From NCBI RefSeq assembly GCF_000002865.3, contig NW_001865042.1, positions 192,162 to 256,161 of the forward strand: DNA of 64,000 nucleotides, written 5' to 3'. The stretch is from Monosiga brevicollis MX1 (Eukaryota; Opisthokonta; Choanoflagellata; Craspedida; Salpingoecidae). Position numbers and translations under genes: made by a program. Below, one piece after another: positions 1-17,393 of the stretch; the first letter of the stretch is position 1, and each line of letters begins with the position of its first letter. Under the pieces are notes generated by a model. That model saw only the letters and a program-made list of their open reading frames with translations, was not told where the DNA came from and searched no databases.

Positions 1-841
1 GCCTGCATCAAGGTGGGCGCTGCCCTTCGCCGAGCCGAAAAGGAGAAGCGCGACTACTACACCGGTTTCAACCATGGAAAAACTCTGATCGTCCCTGCGG
101 CGATGACGACAACCGGTGGGTTCGCCTCCTCCTTTGTGGATCTGCTTGGTCAGCTCGCCCGCTGCGCCGAGGCCCGTGGTGTGTACCAGCCGGGGCTGGA
201 TGAGGCCTTTGTTCCTCGGTGGAAGGGTCGCTTTGCGGCGCTGGTCCATCAGATGAACGCTGACCACATCCAGCGCCACTTTGGCGGTGTCTGCCTGCGC
301 TCGTCGTAGGTAGGCACCGTCTCGGGGGTCCCTCTGTGGGGATCCCTGTGTGCACCTGTTGCTCCCTAGGTGGTTCTCGTTGTGATCTTTTGATGGCTTG
401 ACTTGTATTTTTGTTTTAATTTTACTTTGATTTTTACTGTATTTGTGTGGTATTTTTGCTGAATTTTTGTAAAGTCCTTTGTATGATGACTTTTCTTTCT
501 GTGGTCGGTTGCCTTTTCAACCCGACGCTGTCTCTTGTTGTATGTGAGCGTGCCGTGGTGTTCTTTATGTTCGTGCTGTGATGGCTTGTAGTTGTGAAAT
601 GTGTGACTCCCTTTTTGGGTGTCTTGTGTTTTAAATGGCCGTATCTCTGGTTATACTTAGTCGTTTTTCATGATTTTTGTTTCCTTGTGCGTGATTCTTC
701 GCGCTTGTACTTTTCAGAATGATAGAAGCCGATGAAAATGTCTTGTTCTCTTGTGTTGTTTTGCGTGCCGTCGTGATTTTGATGTCGGGGTTGCACAGCT
801 TTGCTTTCAGCTCTGAGGTTCAAACACCTAATTTATTATTA
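1..841 (+). mobile_element. LINE-like element, 3' end, copy 1 (cut by window start)
   Basis: An open frame from the window start to a TAG at 307-309 matches the coding part of copies 2 and 3. It is followed by a T-rich untranslated stretch of about 530 bp and a short TTA-rich tail near 830-841. The protein has a pattern I recall from the C-terminal region of some non-LTR retrotransposon polyproteins: an acidic-hydrophobic 'IDVTV' (seen in copies 2 and 3), then a basic 'EKEKRDYY', then 'LIVPAAMTTTGGF'. The shared 3' end, the tail and the lack of long terminal repeats fit a LINE rather than an LTR. No reverse transcriptase is visible, so the assignment is by pattern only. Confidence 0.6.
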
Positions 842-1296
842 TCATAAAAGCAACGATCAAGAACAATGGGGCGCAAGACACCATCAACATCAGTCACGAG
901 CAAAGACACGGAGCCGACGGCTTCAGCAGCCGTCACGCCGTTGGCAGTCACAATGGTCTCAGAGCTTGGAGCAAGGTCACGAAATAAATCACGATCAACA
1001 AAAAAATGAGCAGTGGCACCACTGTCCACCAATGCACGATTGCTGGTGGCCAGGTTGGTGGCTGACAAACAAGTCAAGAACAACTCGTGGTGACGATAAT
1101 GTGTTTGTGCGGGCGAATAATTCACAGCAGGAGCAGCGGGCAAATGGGAGGGGGGTGGAAGAGACAAGGTCGCGGTCATGACGGGGGCCGCAAACTGCTT
1201 GCCATTGTGCTTCTCGTGCGCGCGCTTCTTGCGGCACTGAGATGCATCGTGGCCATAGATGCGACAAAATTCACAGTTGGCATTGATGCGCTCACT
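842..1296 (-). mobile_element. Ty1/copia-like retroelement fossil: zinc knuckle and protease fragment
   Basis: On the minus strand this piece carries a CX2CX4HX4C zinc knuckle (about 1220-1260) of the gag nucleocapsid type. It is followed by the start of a retroviral-type aspartic protease with a DSGAT core (about 1010-1030). Both ends abut LINE-like copies. No reverse transcriptase, integrase or LTR is visible. The element is an incomplete, broken fossil, interrupted at least twice. Its age relative to the LINE copies is older, because they appear to sit inside it. Confidence 0.7.
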
Positions 1297-2290
1297 CTAC
1301 AACGCCAACGGTCAGATATAATATATCAGGTCAGAGCTGCCGCATCGACCTGCACTGCCGCAACCCCTTTCCCGGCGGTGCCTTGGGCCCAGCTCTGCCC
1401 GACCTGGGCATTGACGTGACTGTGCGCACAGCCCAACCCCTGACCACCTCGCAAGCCTGCATCAAGGTGGGCGTTGCCCTCCGCCGAGCCGAAAAGGAGA
1501 AGCGCGACTACTACACCGGTTTCAACCATGGAAAAACTCTGATCGTCCCTGCGGCGATGACGACAACCGGTGGGTTCGCCTCCTCCTTTGTGGATCTGCT
1601 TGGTCAGCTCGCCCGCTGCGCCGAGGCCCGTGGTGTGTACCAGCCGGGGCTGGATGAGGCCTTTGTTCCCCGGTGGAAGGGTCGCTTTGCGGCGCTGGTC
1701 CATCAGATGAACGCTGACCACATCCAGCGCCACTTTGGCGGTGTCTGCCTGCGCTCGTCGTAGGTAGGCACCGTCTCGGGGGTCCCTCTGTGGGGATCCC
1801 TGTGTGCACCTGTGGCTCCCAGGGTGGTTCTCGTTGTGTCTGTTGATGGCTTGACTTGTATTTTTGTTTTAATTTTGCTTTAATTTTTGCTGTATTTTGT
1901 GGTATTTCTGCTGAATTTTTGTAAGGTCCTTTGTATGATGCCTTTGTCTTCTGTGGTCGGTTGTTTTCTCAATCCGACGTTGTGTCTCGTTGGATGTGAG
2001 CGTGCCGTGGTGTTCATTGTGTTTGTGCTGTGATGGCTTATACTGATGTGTGACTGCCCTTCTGGGTGTCTTGTGTTTGAAATGGCCTTATCTCTGGTTA
2101 TACTTGGTCGTTTTGTACGATTTTTGTTTCTATGTGCGTGATTCTTCGCGCTTGTACTTCTTGGCATGATAGAAGCCGATAAATGTAACTTGTTCTCTTG
2201 TGTTGTTTTGCGTGCCGTCGTGATTTTGATGTCGGGGTTGCACAGCTTTGCTTTCAGCTCTGAGGTTCAAACACCTAATTTATTTATTTG
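1297..2290 (+). mobile_element. LINE-like element, 3' end, copy 2, inserted in the copia-like fossil
   Basis: This is nearly identical to copy 1 where they overlap (TAG at 1761-1763, same 3' UTR, tail near 2278-2290) and extends further 5'. Near its 5' end (about 1314-1337) the hexamer GGTCAG is repeated around an AT-rich spacer of about 13 bp that copy 3 lacks. That looks like a small internal duplication or a junction scar. The copy separates the gag piece (2291-3156) from the knuckle/protease piece (842-1296), which are in the same orientation and order as one copia-like element. I could not identify a clear target-site duplication. Confidence 0.65.
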
Positions 2291-3156
2291 GGTGGGGCCC
2301 GTGGTGTATACCATGGCGACCACGGCTACGACCACGTCCACGACCGCGTCCGCGACCACGTCCACGGCCATGCCCGCGCCCGCGCCCTCCACCATGCTCA
2401 ACAGCAAAGGCACCCTGTTTAGGTTCGGCGCGGGCACCAGCAGGCGTGAGTTTGTGCAGGTTAGCAGTCACCACCTCAAAGAACTTGCCCAAATCCCAAG
2501 ACGGTTGATACAGGTTTGCAATCACGTCCCTGAGTTTCGAAGGCAGGCCATCAACCAGTTGGGCGATGACGAGTGTAGCCGAGTAGGCGCCCTCAATGCG
2601 AAGGGTGTCGACGGCGGCAGTGATGGAGGAGCGGTAGACAGGAAAGTCGTCGGCCGTGCGGATGCGTTGGTCGCGAAGAGCCTGAGAGGCTTGGGTAATG
2701 TCGTGACGAGTGGTCTGGAGGAAGAGGGCGCCCATCTGTTTGAACCAGGCGCCCAAGACGATGCGTTGGCGTGATTTTTCGCGCTGAAACCGAGAGGCAA
2801 GGTCACCTCTCAAGCACGGTAAGATCCAGTCAACCATGATGTCGTTGACGTAGATGAGGTAGTCCAGGTCGGAAGAAATGTCGCCATAAATATCCTGGAT
2901 ACCAGCGGCGGTGCAGCCCTCTAGATCGAGGGTGGCCATATGCAGCAAGGGCTCGGCTTGGAGAAGAACGAGGGCCGAGTTGACATTTTCTTTGAGGGAG
3001 TCAAGACCTTTCTTGCTGTCACCGCGATAGGACTCCCACTTTGTTGAGGTTTGGTAGGCTCGGTGCCAAACATGGTGGGGTGGTTGAGTCCGAGAGCCGG
3101 CCCGTGGTGGCGCATTGGTGCCAAAGGCAACACCAAATTGGGATGCATCTACTGCT
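2291..3156 (-). mobile_element. Ty1/copia-like retroelement fossil: gag fragment
   Basis: A minus-strand open stretch encodes a gag-like protein: a helical, Trp- and Leu-containing body (about 2450-2950), then an Arg-Gly-rich basic tail (about 2310-2390) typical of nucleic-acid-binding gag C-termini. It lies in the same orientation as the zinc knuckle/protease piece at 842-1296 and is separated from it by LINE copy 2. At its other end it stops at the tail of LINE copy 3. Broken and incomplete; family assigned mainly from the neighbouring knuckle and protease. Confidence 0.6.
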
Positions 3157-4145
3157 TAATAATAAATTAGGTGTTTGAACCTCAGAGCCGAAAGCAAAGC
3201 TGTGCAACCCCGACATCAAAATCACGACGGCACGCAAAACAACACAAGAGAACAAGACACTTTCATCGGCTTCTATCATGCCGAGAAGTACAAGCGCGAA
3301 GAAGCACGCACAAGGAAACAAAAATCATGAAAAACGATTAGGTATAACCAGAGATACGGCCATTTAAAACACAAGACACCCAAAAAGGGAGTCACACATT
3401 TCACAACTACAAGCCATCACAGCACGAACATAAAGAACACCACGGCACGCTCACATACAACAAGAGACAGCGTCGGGTTGAAAAGGCAACCGACCACAGA
3501 AAGAAAAGTCATCATACAAAGGACTTTACAAAAATTCAGCAAAAATACCACACAAATACAGTAAAAATCAAAGTTTAAAACAAAAATACAAGTCAAGCCA
3601 TCAAAAGATCACAACGAGAACCACCTAGGGAGCAACAGGTGCACACAGGGATCCCCACAGAGGGACCCCCGAGACGGTGCCTACCTACGACGAGCGCAGG
3701 CAGACACCGCCAAAGTGGCGCTGGATGTGGTCAGCGTTCATCTGATGGACCAGAGCCGCAAAGCGACCCTTCCACCGAGGAACAAAGGCCTCATCCAGCC
3801 CCGGCTGGTACACACCACGGGCCTCGGCGCAGCGGGCGAGCTGACCAAGCAGATCCACAAAGGAGGAGGCGAACCCACCGGTTGTCGTCATCGCCGCAGG
3901 GACGATCAGAGTTTTTCCATGGTTGAAACCGGTGTAGTAGTCGCGCTTCTCCTTTTCGGCTCGGCGAAGGGCAGCGCCCACCTTGATGCAGGCTTGCGAG
4001 GTGGTCGGGGGTTGGGCTGTGCGCACAGTCACGTCAATGCCCAGGTCGGGCAGAGCTGGGCCCAGTGCACCGCCGGGAAAGGGGTTGCGGCAGTGCAGGT
4101 CGATGCGGCAGCTCTGACCGTTGGCGTTGTAGCCAGACTTTTCCA
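3157..4145 (-). mobile_element. LINE-like element, 3' end, copy 3, inverted
   Basis: This is the reverse complement of copies 1 and 2. The tail lies at about 3157-3168, the stop codon at 3685-3687, and the open frame runs back past 4145. The frame encodes the same C-terminal domain (CRIDLHC, then PDLGIDVTV, then EKEKRDYY) without the small 5' duplication of copy 2. Copies 2 and 3 face each other across the gag fragment, forming an inverted repeat with arms of about 990 bp. Identity looks above 90 percent by eye, so both are fairly young. Confidence 0.65.
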
Positions 4146-4200
4146 CCCAGACATGGCAGAGGGCAACATTTTGAAGAAAGAGTCTATTATTTTATTGGTT

Positions 4201-4254
4201 ATGGTGCCGGGGCTGCATAGCTTTGCTTCCAGTTCTGAGGTTCAAACACCTATT
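4201..4254 (+). mobile_element. Old scrap of the LINE-like 3' end
   Basis: About 50 bp match the last part of the repeat (through 'GAGGTTCAAACACCT') with roughly 15 percent mismatches. This is far more diverged than copies 1-3. It suggests an earlier insertion of the same family, in the plus orientation. Confidence 0.55.
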
Positions 4255-4821
4255 CTGTGATCACTGCCCGTTGTTCAAGGGTCGCAGTGCGGACTTTGAT
4301 CTATCAACGCATCAAGTGGAATTTGACACTGGCAGCTCATTTCCTGGGTATTCATCTGTTACTTCGAACCCCGTAGGAAAATATTGGTGCTCGGACGCCA
4401 TGAGAGAGACCTAACATGCAAGTTAGCTATCTCAGAACGAACAAAGTGTCGGTGTTCCTCATCATTCGTTTTGCGCAAACACAGGGTGATGGTCTTTCGG
4501 ATGGGTGCCGCCGAAAGTTGTGTGATTGACTTTTAGCGGTAAGGGAAAAAACTTAATCTCAAAGGACGTGAAATTCAGTCTCTTGAAAAAGACAACACAA
4601 ACATGACATTGGGTGTTCGTTCACCAAGACGATTAGCATGCGACACGGTTGGTCAAAGCCGGAATTGGCACTGCCATCCTCTATCATGGCAAAAGCTGAA
4701 AAAGCCTACAAATACAAGCCTGTGGACGGGAAAAAAAAAGGGGGAATGCAATGAATGAGTATGTTCGCCAATTTCTAGAACCATACGCCCTTCAAAAGCC
4801 TCATGATAATCTTCAAAATGA
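4255..4821. other. Spacer between repeat nest and PSMC1
   Basis: I found no coding exon here. It holds the presumed 3' flank of PSMC1, which is on the minus strand and ends at 4822. A short poly-A run sits at about 4731-4739. No polyadenylation hexamer is obvious on the minus strand. Confidence 0.4.
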
Positions 4822-7142
<2,321 letters not shown>

Positions 7143-7504
7143 GTTGAAGATTCACTGAGAGCGAGTGGCTTGACTACGCGAAGCCAACCCAGTGGCATCC
7201 ACAACCGCGCGCATCAAACGGGGAAAGAGATGAGATATGAACCGTCAAAACAGGCTGTCCAAGCAAGCCCCGCCTTCTCTTCCTGCCTCATGCCCAGCAA
7301 GGAGCGACGCGACTGCCGTTTCTGGTCTCTCACCACGTCACTTGCAAACAAAGAGCTCGAAAAATGTGTGTGTGTGTGTGTGTGTGTGTTCAGTGACTTT
7401 TCCTTCACTTGAATTACACTTTGACACACTTGAGTAAATTGACGAAAGCAGTGAGGTTGTCCATATTATTCTGCAATACCCTCTCTAAGTTCATACGATT
7501 GGTT
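7143..7504. promoter_or_regulatory. Spacer upstream of PSMC1 and downstream of TOP6B
   Basis: There is no supported coding exon in this 362-bp gap between two co-oriented minus-strand genes. It should hold the TOP6B 3' UTR and the PSMC1 promoter. It contains a (TG)12-13 run at 7365-7389. No TATA box is evident. Confidence 0.4.
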
Positions 7505-11723
<4,219 letters not shown>

Positions 11724-12314
11724 CCTCTTTCGCAACCCCAGCAACACCTACAGCCAAACACCCCTGAATCCCATCAAACAACCCAACGGATCGTATCCCT
11801 CCGCTTCACTGTCCAAGGCGGCGCATAAAACTGTGCAAACGCCACCACCGCCACCGCCACCACCAGCTGATGCTTTGTAACGGTCAGTAGTGCTAATTTT
11901 GAATCTACTCCTTGGAAGTGTTTGTCATCATTTTCTTTGTGTCGACACAGCAAAACAAACAGAAAAATTCGATGCAGGTTCCTTCGTTTCAAATGAAAGT
12001 TGTCTGTCTTTTTCTGCTACGTGTGGTAGTTCTTTCCGCCCTCTTCTCTCTTCTTCTCTTTATCTATCCCTTCTTCTCTTTCTCTCTTCTCTCTTTCTCT
12101 CTCTCTCTCTCTTTTTTTTTTTCTGCTTGCTCTCTGATCTGATCTTTTGAGGCAAAGAGGGAGGGGCGGGCGAGGCGGTGGGCTGGCTGTGTCGTCCGGC
12201 TGTTAATGCAGCAAAGGCCCACGGGTCTTGTCTTTGGATTGTGGGGTGAAGCTTATGCTGGCAAGGAGCAGCGGACGTCTCGAAGGGTGTCGCCACTGAT
12301 GCCACACCAGTGAC
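11724..12314. promoter_or_regulatory. Divergent promoter region TOP6B / golgin-84
   Basis: A 591-bp head-to-head gap. It contains (CCACCG)-like repeats near 11842-11866 and a long C+T-rich tract at about 12045-12125 that reads as pyrimidine in the golgin direction. No coding exon is supported. Confidence 0.5.
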
Positions 12315-14357
12315 ATGGCCTCGCTCTTTACCTCGTTGACCATGATGTTGGAGGATGCGGATCGACGAGCTGCGCATGCGATGGAAGAGGCCGAGCGACA
12401 AGCTCGGCGTCGCAAGATCAAGGACCGTGCACTCGCTGGAAATCCACTCTCATCGGGCGAGTCGGGCGACGATGAGGAGAGTCAGCAACCCCACGAAGAG
12501 CCCGATGCCAGCGCAGCTGAACCGACACATGGCTCGACCGCACAGGGTGAGGCTCAACGGACACCGTCAACCACAGCACCAACCTTGAACCTGGATTCAC
12601 CAGAGTCCCCAGCTCGATCAAAGTCGGTCACTGCGGATGATAGCAGAGAGCTGGCAGGGCTTCGGGCTGAAAATGAAATGCTGCAGCGCGAACTGCGGGC
12701 GTTGGAGGCCGAAATTGCCACGAGTGAATCGCGACATGCAGCTTCTCAAAACACCATCGGTGATTTGCGCCGGCAGCTCGAGCAAACGGAACAACGCATG
12801 AAGGATCTACGGCGCCAGCGGCATGACGGCGATCAATCGACTGAGCAGCTGCGAGCTGACCTGCGCCACGCACAGGATGAGATTGAGCAGATGCGCAATC
12901 AGCTGCAGACGGCTGAACGATCTTACGAGCATCTGCGCCGCAGCATGCGCTCGCAAGAGGACGCGCATCGCGTAGCCGTCGACTCATTTAACAGTGAAAT
13001 TGCTCACTTGCAACACAAGTTGGAGCAATCCCAGGCTCCAGCGAATCAAACCGACCTCAACTCTGAAGCGTCCACAGATGCGCCCGCGGCTTCATCCTTG
13101 CTTCAGCAAGCTCAGCAAGAGCTAGAAGCGCGCGTGCAAGAACTTGAGCAGGAATTGCAGCAAACACGAGGTAAAGTATCCTCACAGCCAGAGCCCTTGC
13201 CTTGGGGCACATTCATTTCGCCTCTGAATAGTGGTTGGCTGCCTGTTCTTTCCCTCGGTCTTCCGTTTTCCCAGGCCAACTCGTGGCAGCTCAACGGCAA
13301 CAACAAGCCTCTCAAGCCGAGCTGGCTGAAGCCCAGCGTGAGTTTGATGACTACAAAACCAAGGCCCAACGCATTCTCCAGGTATGTAGGCGTTTGCGTA
13401 GCTGCAGGCAAGGCGTGAATCTCAACACGGCTGGGCACACGTTGCTTCCTTAGGCGAAAGAGAAACAGTTGCAGGAGCGTACCGCAGATAACAGCATGCT
13501 GGACATGTCCTCGGCCCTCACACAATCAAGTCTCAACCGAGAGGAAGAGTTGCGCCGTCTTCGCGACGAGCTTCATGAGGCAGAAGCCATGCGTCTCGAG
13601 TATGAACGAACCATTGAGGTGAGCCCATCCCGCTCCAATGTCGCCAAAGCACCCGGTATTGGCTCGGCAAGGCCGCCATGTGACCGTGCCTTCTTTTCTA
13701 TCGTGGTAGGAGCTGCAACAACAGCAGGAGACGGACGCAGACATGGCCAGCCAGCATTTTCAAGACCTTGAAGCGGCCCTCGCTACCAGCCGACTCGAAC
13801 TAGGTGCAGCCACCGAACAATTCGAGCGACGAGTTCGTGCCTTGGAGCAGGAGCGGGACACTCTCATCCGAGAGAAGCAACAGCACCAAAGCCAGGTTCA
13901 AGAGCTTGAGGGAGCTCTCGATCAACACCGGACGCGCCTTCGTGAAGCCGCAGCCACTGAGCATCAAGCCACGATGGCTTCAGAAGCGGGCAGCCACGTT
14001 GCTGAGCTAACGCGGCAACTTGTTGCTAAGCAAGGACAACTGGAGGAACTGCGCAAGGACCTGAGCATGGCCCGCCTTGAAGTGGACGAGGAGCGGCGCA
14101 AAGCTCAGATGGCTACCAAGCTGGCGCAGGATCGAGCAGCCAACATGGCCCAATGGGAAGAGAGTAGGTTTGAATTTGGCCCCGTCACCTTGCTGGGATT
14201 CCTGTCCACTGACATGCAATTGCGCCTTCTTGGCACGGCTCGCTCGATGCAGCAATGCAGATGGAGCCGCTCATGCAACGGGATATGCTGCGCAACGCGC
14301 ACGTCAGCGAGATGGAGCGACGCTTGCAGTCGGCCGTGTCGCACCTGGATGCCATGA

Positions 14358-14388
<31 letters not shown>

Positions 14389-14772
14389 TCTCTCTCTCTC
14401 TCTCTTTTTGGACTTGCATCTGCGCGATAAACACACCTTTGGAAACCTCCATGAATGAGAAACGCGCTGCCACCTCCCTTCCCTGTCTAACTTGGCTACA
14501 TTTGCATGTATGGCTTGATTTTTTAAGCATCCGAATCGGCTTGTTCTTGCGGCGCTATCCCATTGCCCGCCTCCTTGTTATGGTCTATATGGTGAGTCGT
14601 GCCAACTAATTGGTCTTCTTGCGCTTGCGCGTTCTCGTGTTTCATTTACGACGACCTGGCTGCCCTTTTGCAGATTTTACTGCATCTTTGGGTCATGATT
14701 GTCCTCCTGACATATCAACCAGAGATGCACAACGATCACCCATCATCCCAATTTCATCCGCAGCATCCGTAG
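12315..14772 (+). CDS. GOLGA5: Golgin-84 (GOLGA5) homologue
   Basis: Tail-anchored coiled-coil tether of the Golgi rim. Exons 12315-13170, 13275-13381, 13454-13618, 13710-14163, 14253-14358, 14528-14591 and 14674-14772 keep frame and give 616 residues, against about 730 in human. A short N-terminal helix and a low-complexity Ser/Glu/Pro region (residues about 45-110) precede long heptad-rich coiled coil (about 110-545). The diagnostic part is the C-terminus: IRIGLFLRRYPIARLLVMVY, then LLHLWVMIVLLTY and a short luminal tail, closely matching the animal golgin-84 membrane anchor as I remember it. The anchor is split by an intron at 14592. The donor at 14359 opens directly onto a (GT)n run, so slippage in donor choice is possible. 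Tail-to-tail with ERO1. Confidence 0.92.
14359..14404. repeat. (GT)n(GC)n(CT)n compound microsatellite at a splice donor
   Basis: GT repeats at 14359-14379, GC at 14380-14388 and CT at 14389-14404 start exactly at the 5' splice site of golgin-84 intron 5. Each GT is a formal donor dinucleotide. Confidence 0.9.
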
Positions 14773-15020
14773 AGATGCATGATTCACGTCGGCAAGCGAG
14801 TCGTCTGCTTCGTATGGATATTATGTTGCCGGCGAAAGTTTCTTGCCCCGAGCGCCACGGCTGAGCCGTCGATTTCTGAAACCATGTTCAATTCATTCCG
14901 ATCTTTTTGCCTTGTCAAAGACAACACGTACAACCTTTTGATTGCCTCTATATTTTTTGCGTTTGTTTGATTTTTTTTTGGTTTGTTTTGTTTTGTTTTC
15001 AACTATGGTGGCAGCATTTG
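14773..15020. other. Convergent 3' region golgin-84 / ERO1
   Basis: A 248-bp tail-to-tail gap, T-rich near 14945-15000. It holds the 3' UTRs of both genes. No further gene seen. Confidence 0.5.
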
Positions 15021-17393
15021 CTACGCAAATGGCAGAGTGGGCTCCGAGTCCATGATATTAGAATCCTGAGTCGACGCATTGAGAGGCAAGCATGGTAAAG
15101 GCAAATTGCGTCAGAACGAGTCCGGGTGAAAACTCGTTCAATAAGGGACACCCAGGGCCAAGACACTCACACTGAGTTGGCGAAATGTATTGATCTCTTC
15201 GATGGCTTGACTGAACCTAGGCACAGCAAAAACAAAATAAAATCAGAACGCAATTCAATATCAAGAAAGTGGACGCATGGCCGGGCATAAAGCCTGGAAC
15301 TATGGCTTTGAATATTGCAACGTACTGGGCCAGAGTGTTGAAGAGAGCCACGACCTCGTTGCGGGACAGGACAAGGGTTGCCGAATCGTCCGCGAAGAGA
15401 ATTCGCATGGCAGCAGCCAACCCGTGCACTTTCAATTTGCCCCACAAGCGGCAGGTTGAGCACTCGACACAATCCATGATCAGTGAGATGTTCTGAAACT
15501 TGGTTTGGAACTCTTGCTAAAAACAGGGCAACACTTTTGTCAGCGAGCACACTTTATCGCAGACGGTTGTCTGGTGCCAAAATGGCGATGGCGCACCTTC
15601 AATTCTAGAGATTCTGGGCCATTGAACATAAGGGATTCGTCGAATGTACTGGGACACGTCCTGTGATTGGTCAAAGGCCGCGAGAAATAGCGAATAAGAA
15701 CTTGGGCGTAGCTGTTACACCAAGCATCAGAAGTGCTGGAGGCGAGAACAGCAGTGTGCAACATGTACCGCGGGGCCGAGTCAATGAGCTCTTTCACAAT
15801 GGCCGCCACCTCCTCGTCTTGCTCGCTGTTGTGGGTATAAAAGCGCTCAGCTTCCCAGAGGGAGGACGCCTTGGTGATGGCGCGCACCACCAGCAGGTAA
15901 TTGAAATAAATGTTCTTCAACCAGTTGGGACCTGGGGCGTTTGGACAAGGGATGATCAAAGCATTGAGCGTCACACTGCACAACTCAATATCCCACATCC
16001 AGACTCGGACGACATCATTGTTGCAAGGTACCATCGATCGCCGACACGCGCACCTTCACCCCATGTCTTCGCGGGATGAAAAAAGCGCTCAAAGAGCGTC
16101 ACATTTGGCCCCCAAGACTCTTGGCCCAAAATAGACTCGCGTGGATAGTGTGCAGCAACATGCATGTTGATAGCAGCATGCAGCCCAGAAACGATGCGGT
16201 AGAAGACCCGTTTTTCCATGCACATCCCTGCTACCACCTTGGAAGTCAAAAATTTGGCCGAGGCATCGTCGGGTCTGTCGAAGAGATGGGGATTGTCCAA
16301 ATGCGAATACAAGCTGTGAGTGGATGCTTGGAGGAGACACGACACTCAAGTAACCAGCATTGGCAACAGCACGCACTGAAAGCAATTTTCACCGTAGATG
16401 GCCTTCCAAATCTGGGCCGGGGATCGGCCCGAATAGCCAGTGAAACGCTCGGGATTATCCACCAAATTGACGTAGTGTAGGGTGGCGCTGTTTTCATCTA
16501 TAACAGAGCAACATGACATCCCATCAGAGAGCAGGGGGCACGATTTGGCTCGAGGCACGAGGCTTTTGCTGAAGTAGGGCACTCGTTTGCACAGACCGTC
16601 TTGGAAGCAATAGCTATCCGTGTGCACATGCCAACCCGCAACTTGCTCTGCCTGGTCCGCACTAAGCATGTGATTAAAGCCAGAAGGTGAGGGGTAAGAA
16701 GGGGCCAACAAGGCAGCGGTCAGTGCAGGCCAAAGTCATGCGTGTACGCACACCGCGTACACCCCAGCAAACGATGGTACACTCGGGCACCGGGTAGGGT
16801 AGAGGCGGAGGATTAGATGAGCACAAACCTGACAGTGTCACGAAGTTGGCCCAGCTCGGTCATGTCGCCCATAACACACTCAAAGGCAGATGGGTCCTGA
16901 TCCAAAGCCCGCAAGCGCTCCGGTACTTCATTCTAGGCGATGAAACAAACAGAGCAAGCAGAAAAGGGGGCTCAGCATTGAACACAAGGCGATGGTTGTG
17001 CAGTGGCTTTCCGCGGCTGGGGATGACTTCATCTGCCCACAGAGATGGGGACGTGTCCCTCGAATCCAACCCCACCTCATCGCACGGCTCAACAGAGCAG
17101 CGATTGGAGCCACATTCAGCAAGCTCCTGGCGCCAAAACTTGCAGGGGCGATCCATGTTGACACGATAATACTTGAAAAAGTCACTTTCCGCGAGCCGGG
17201 TGACCAACGGAGCCACGTGCTCATTCAGACGGTTCACATCCTCAATGGAGCAGCAGCAATCATCAATCACCCCAGAGAGTTGGCAAAAGCACTGCTCCTC
17301 ATCGGCACAAGATGCACCGGGCACGCACAAAGCCAGCACCAACGCCAGCACCAGAAGCAGCCCGCCCGTCCTGGCCCTCAGGTGGACCAGCAT
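15021..17393 (-). CDS. ERO1: ERO1-type endoplasmic reticulum thiol oxidase
   Basis: FAD-dependent oxidase that recharges protein disulfide isomerase in the ER lumen. Exons 17076-17393, 16829-16932, 16597-16661, 16377-16497, 16060-16313, 15769-15931, 15597-15660, 15326-15516, 15171-15216 and 15021-15065 keep frame and give about 456 residues, close to human ERO1A (468). A clear signal peptide ([18 protein letters not shown]) is followed by [30 protein letters not shown], a CX4C shuttle pair (CGSNRC), [10 protein letters not shown], the FAD region [19 protein letters not shown], and the CXXCXXC active site (CVECSTC). The end of exon 1 is uncertain: a second possible donor lies 45 bp downstream in frame. 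The last 15-residue exon is inferred from phase and acceptor only. Confidence 0.95.

Noticed and set aside
815-840. GGTTCAAAC near LINE 3' ends as a tRNA-type B box
   Set aside because: No A box or cloverleaf at the right distance upstream in any copy.
16860-17075. Continuation of the ERO1 first-exon frame for another 70 residues
   Set aside because: The extension has no ERO1-like sequence and would skip the exon at 16829-16932, which matches in another frame.
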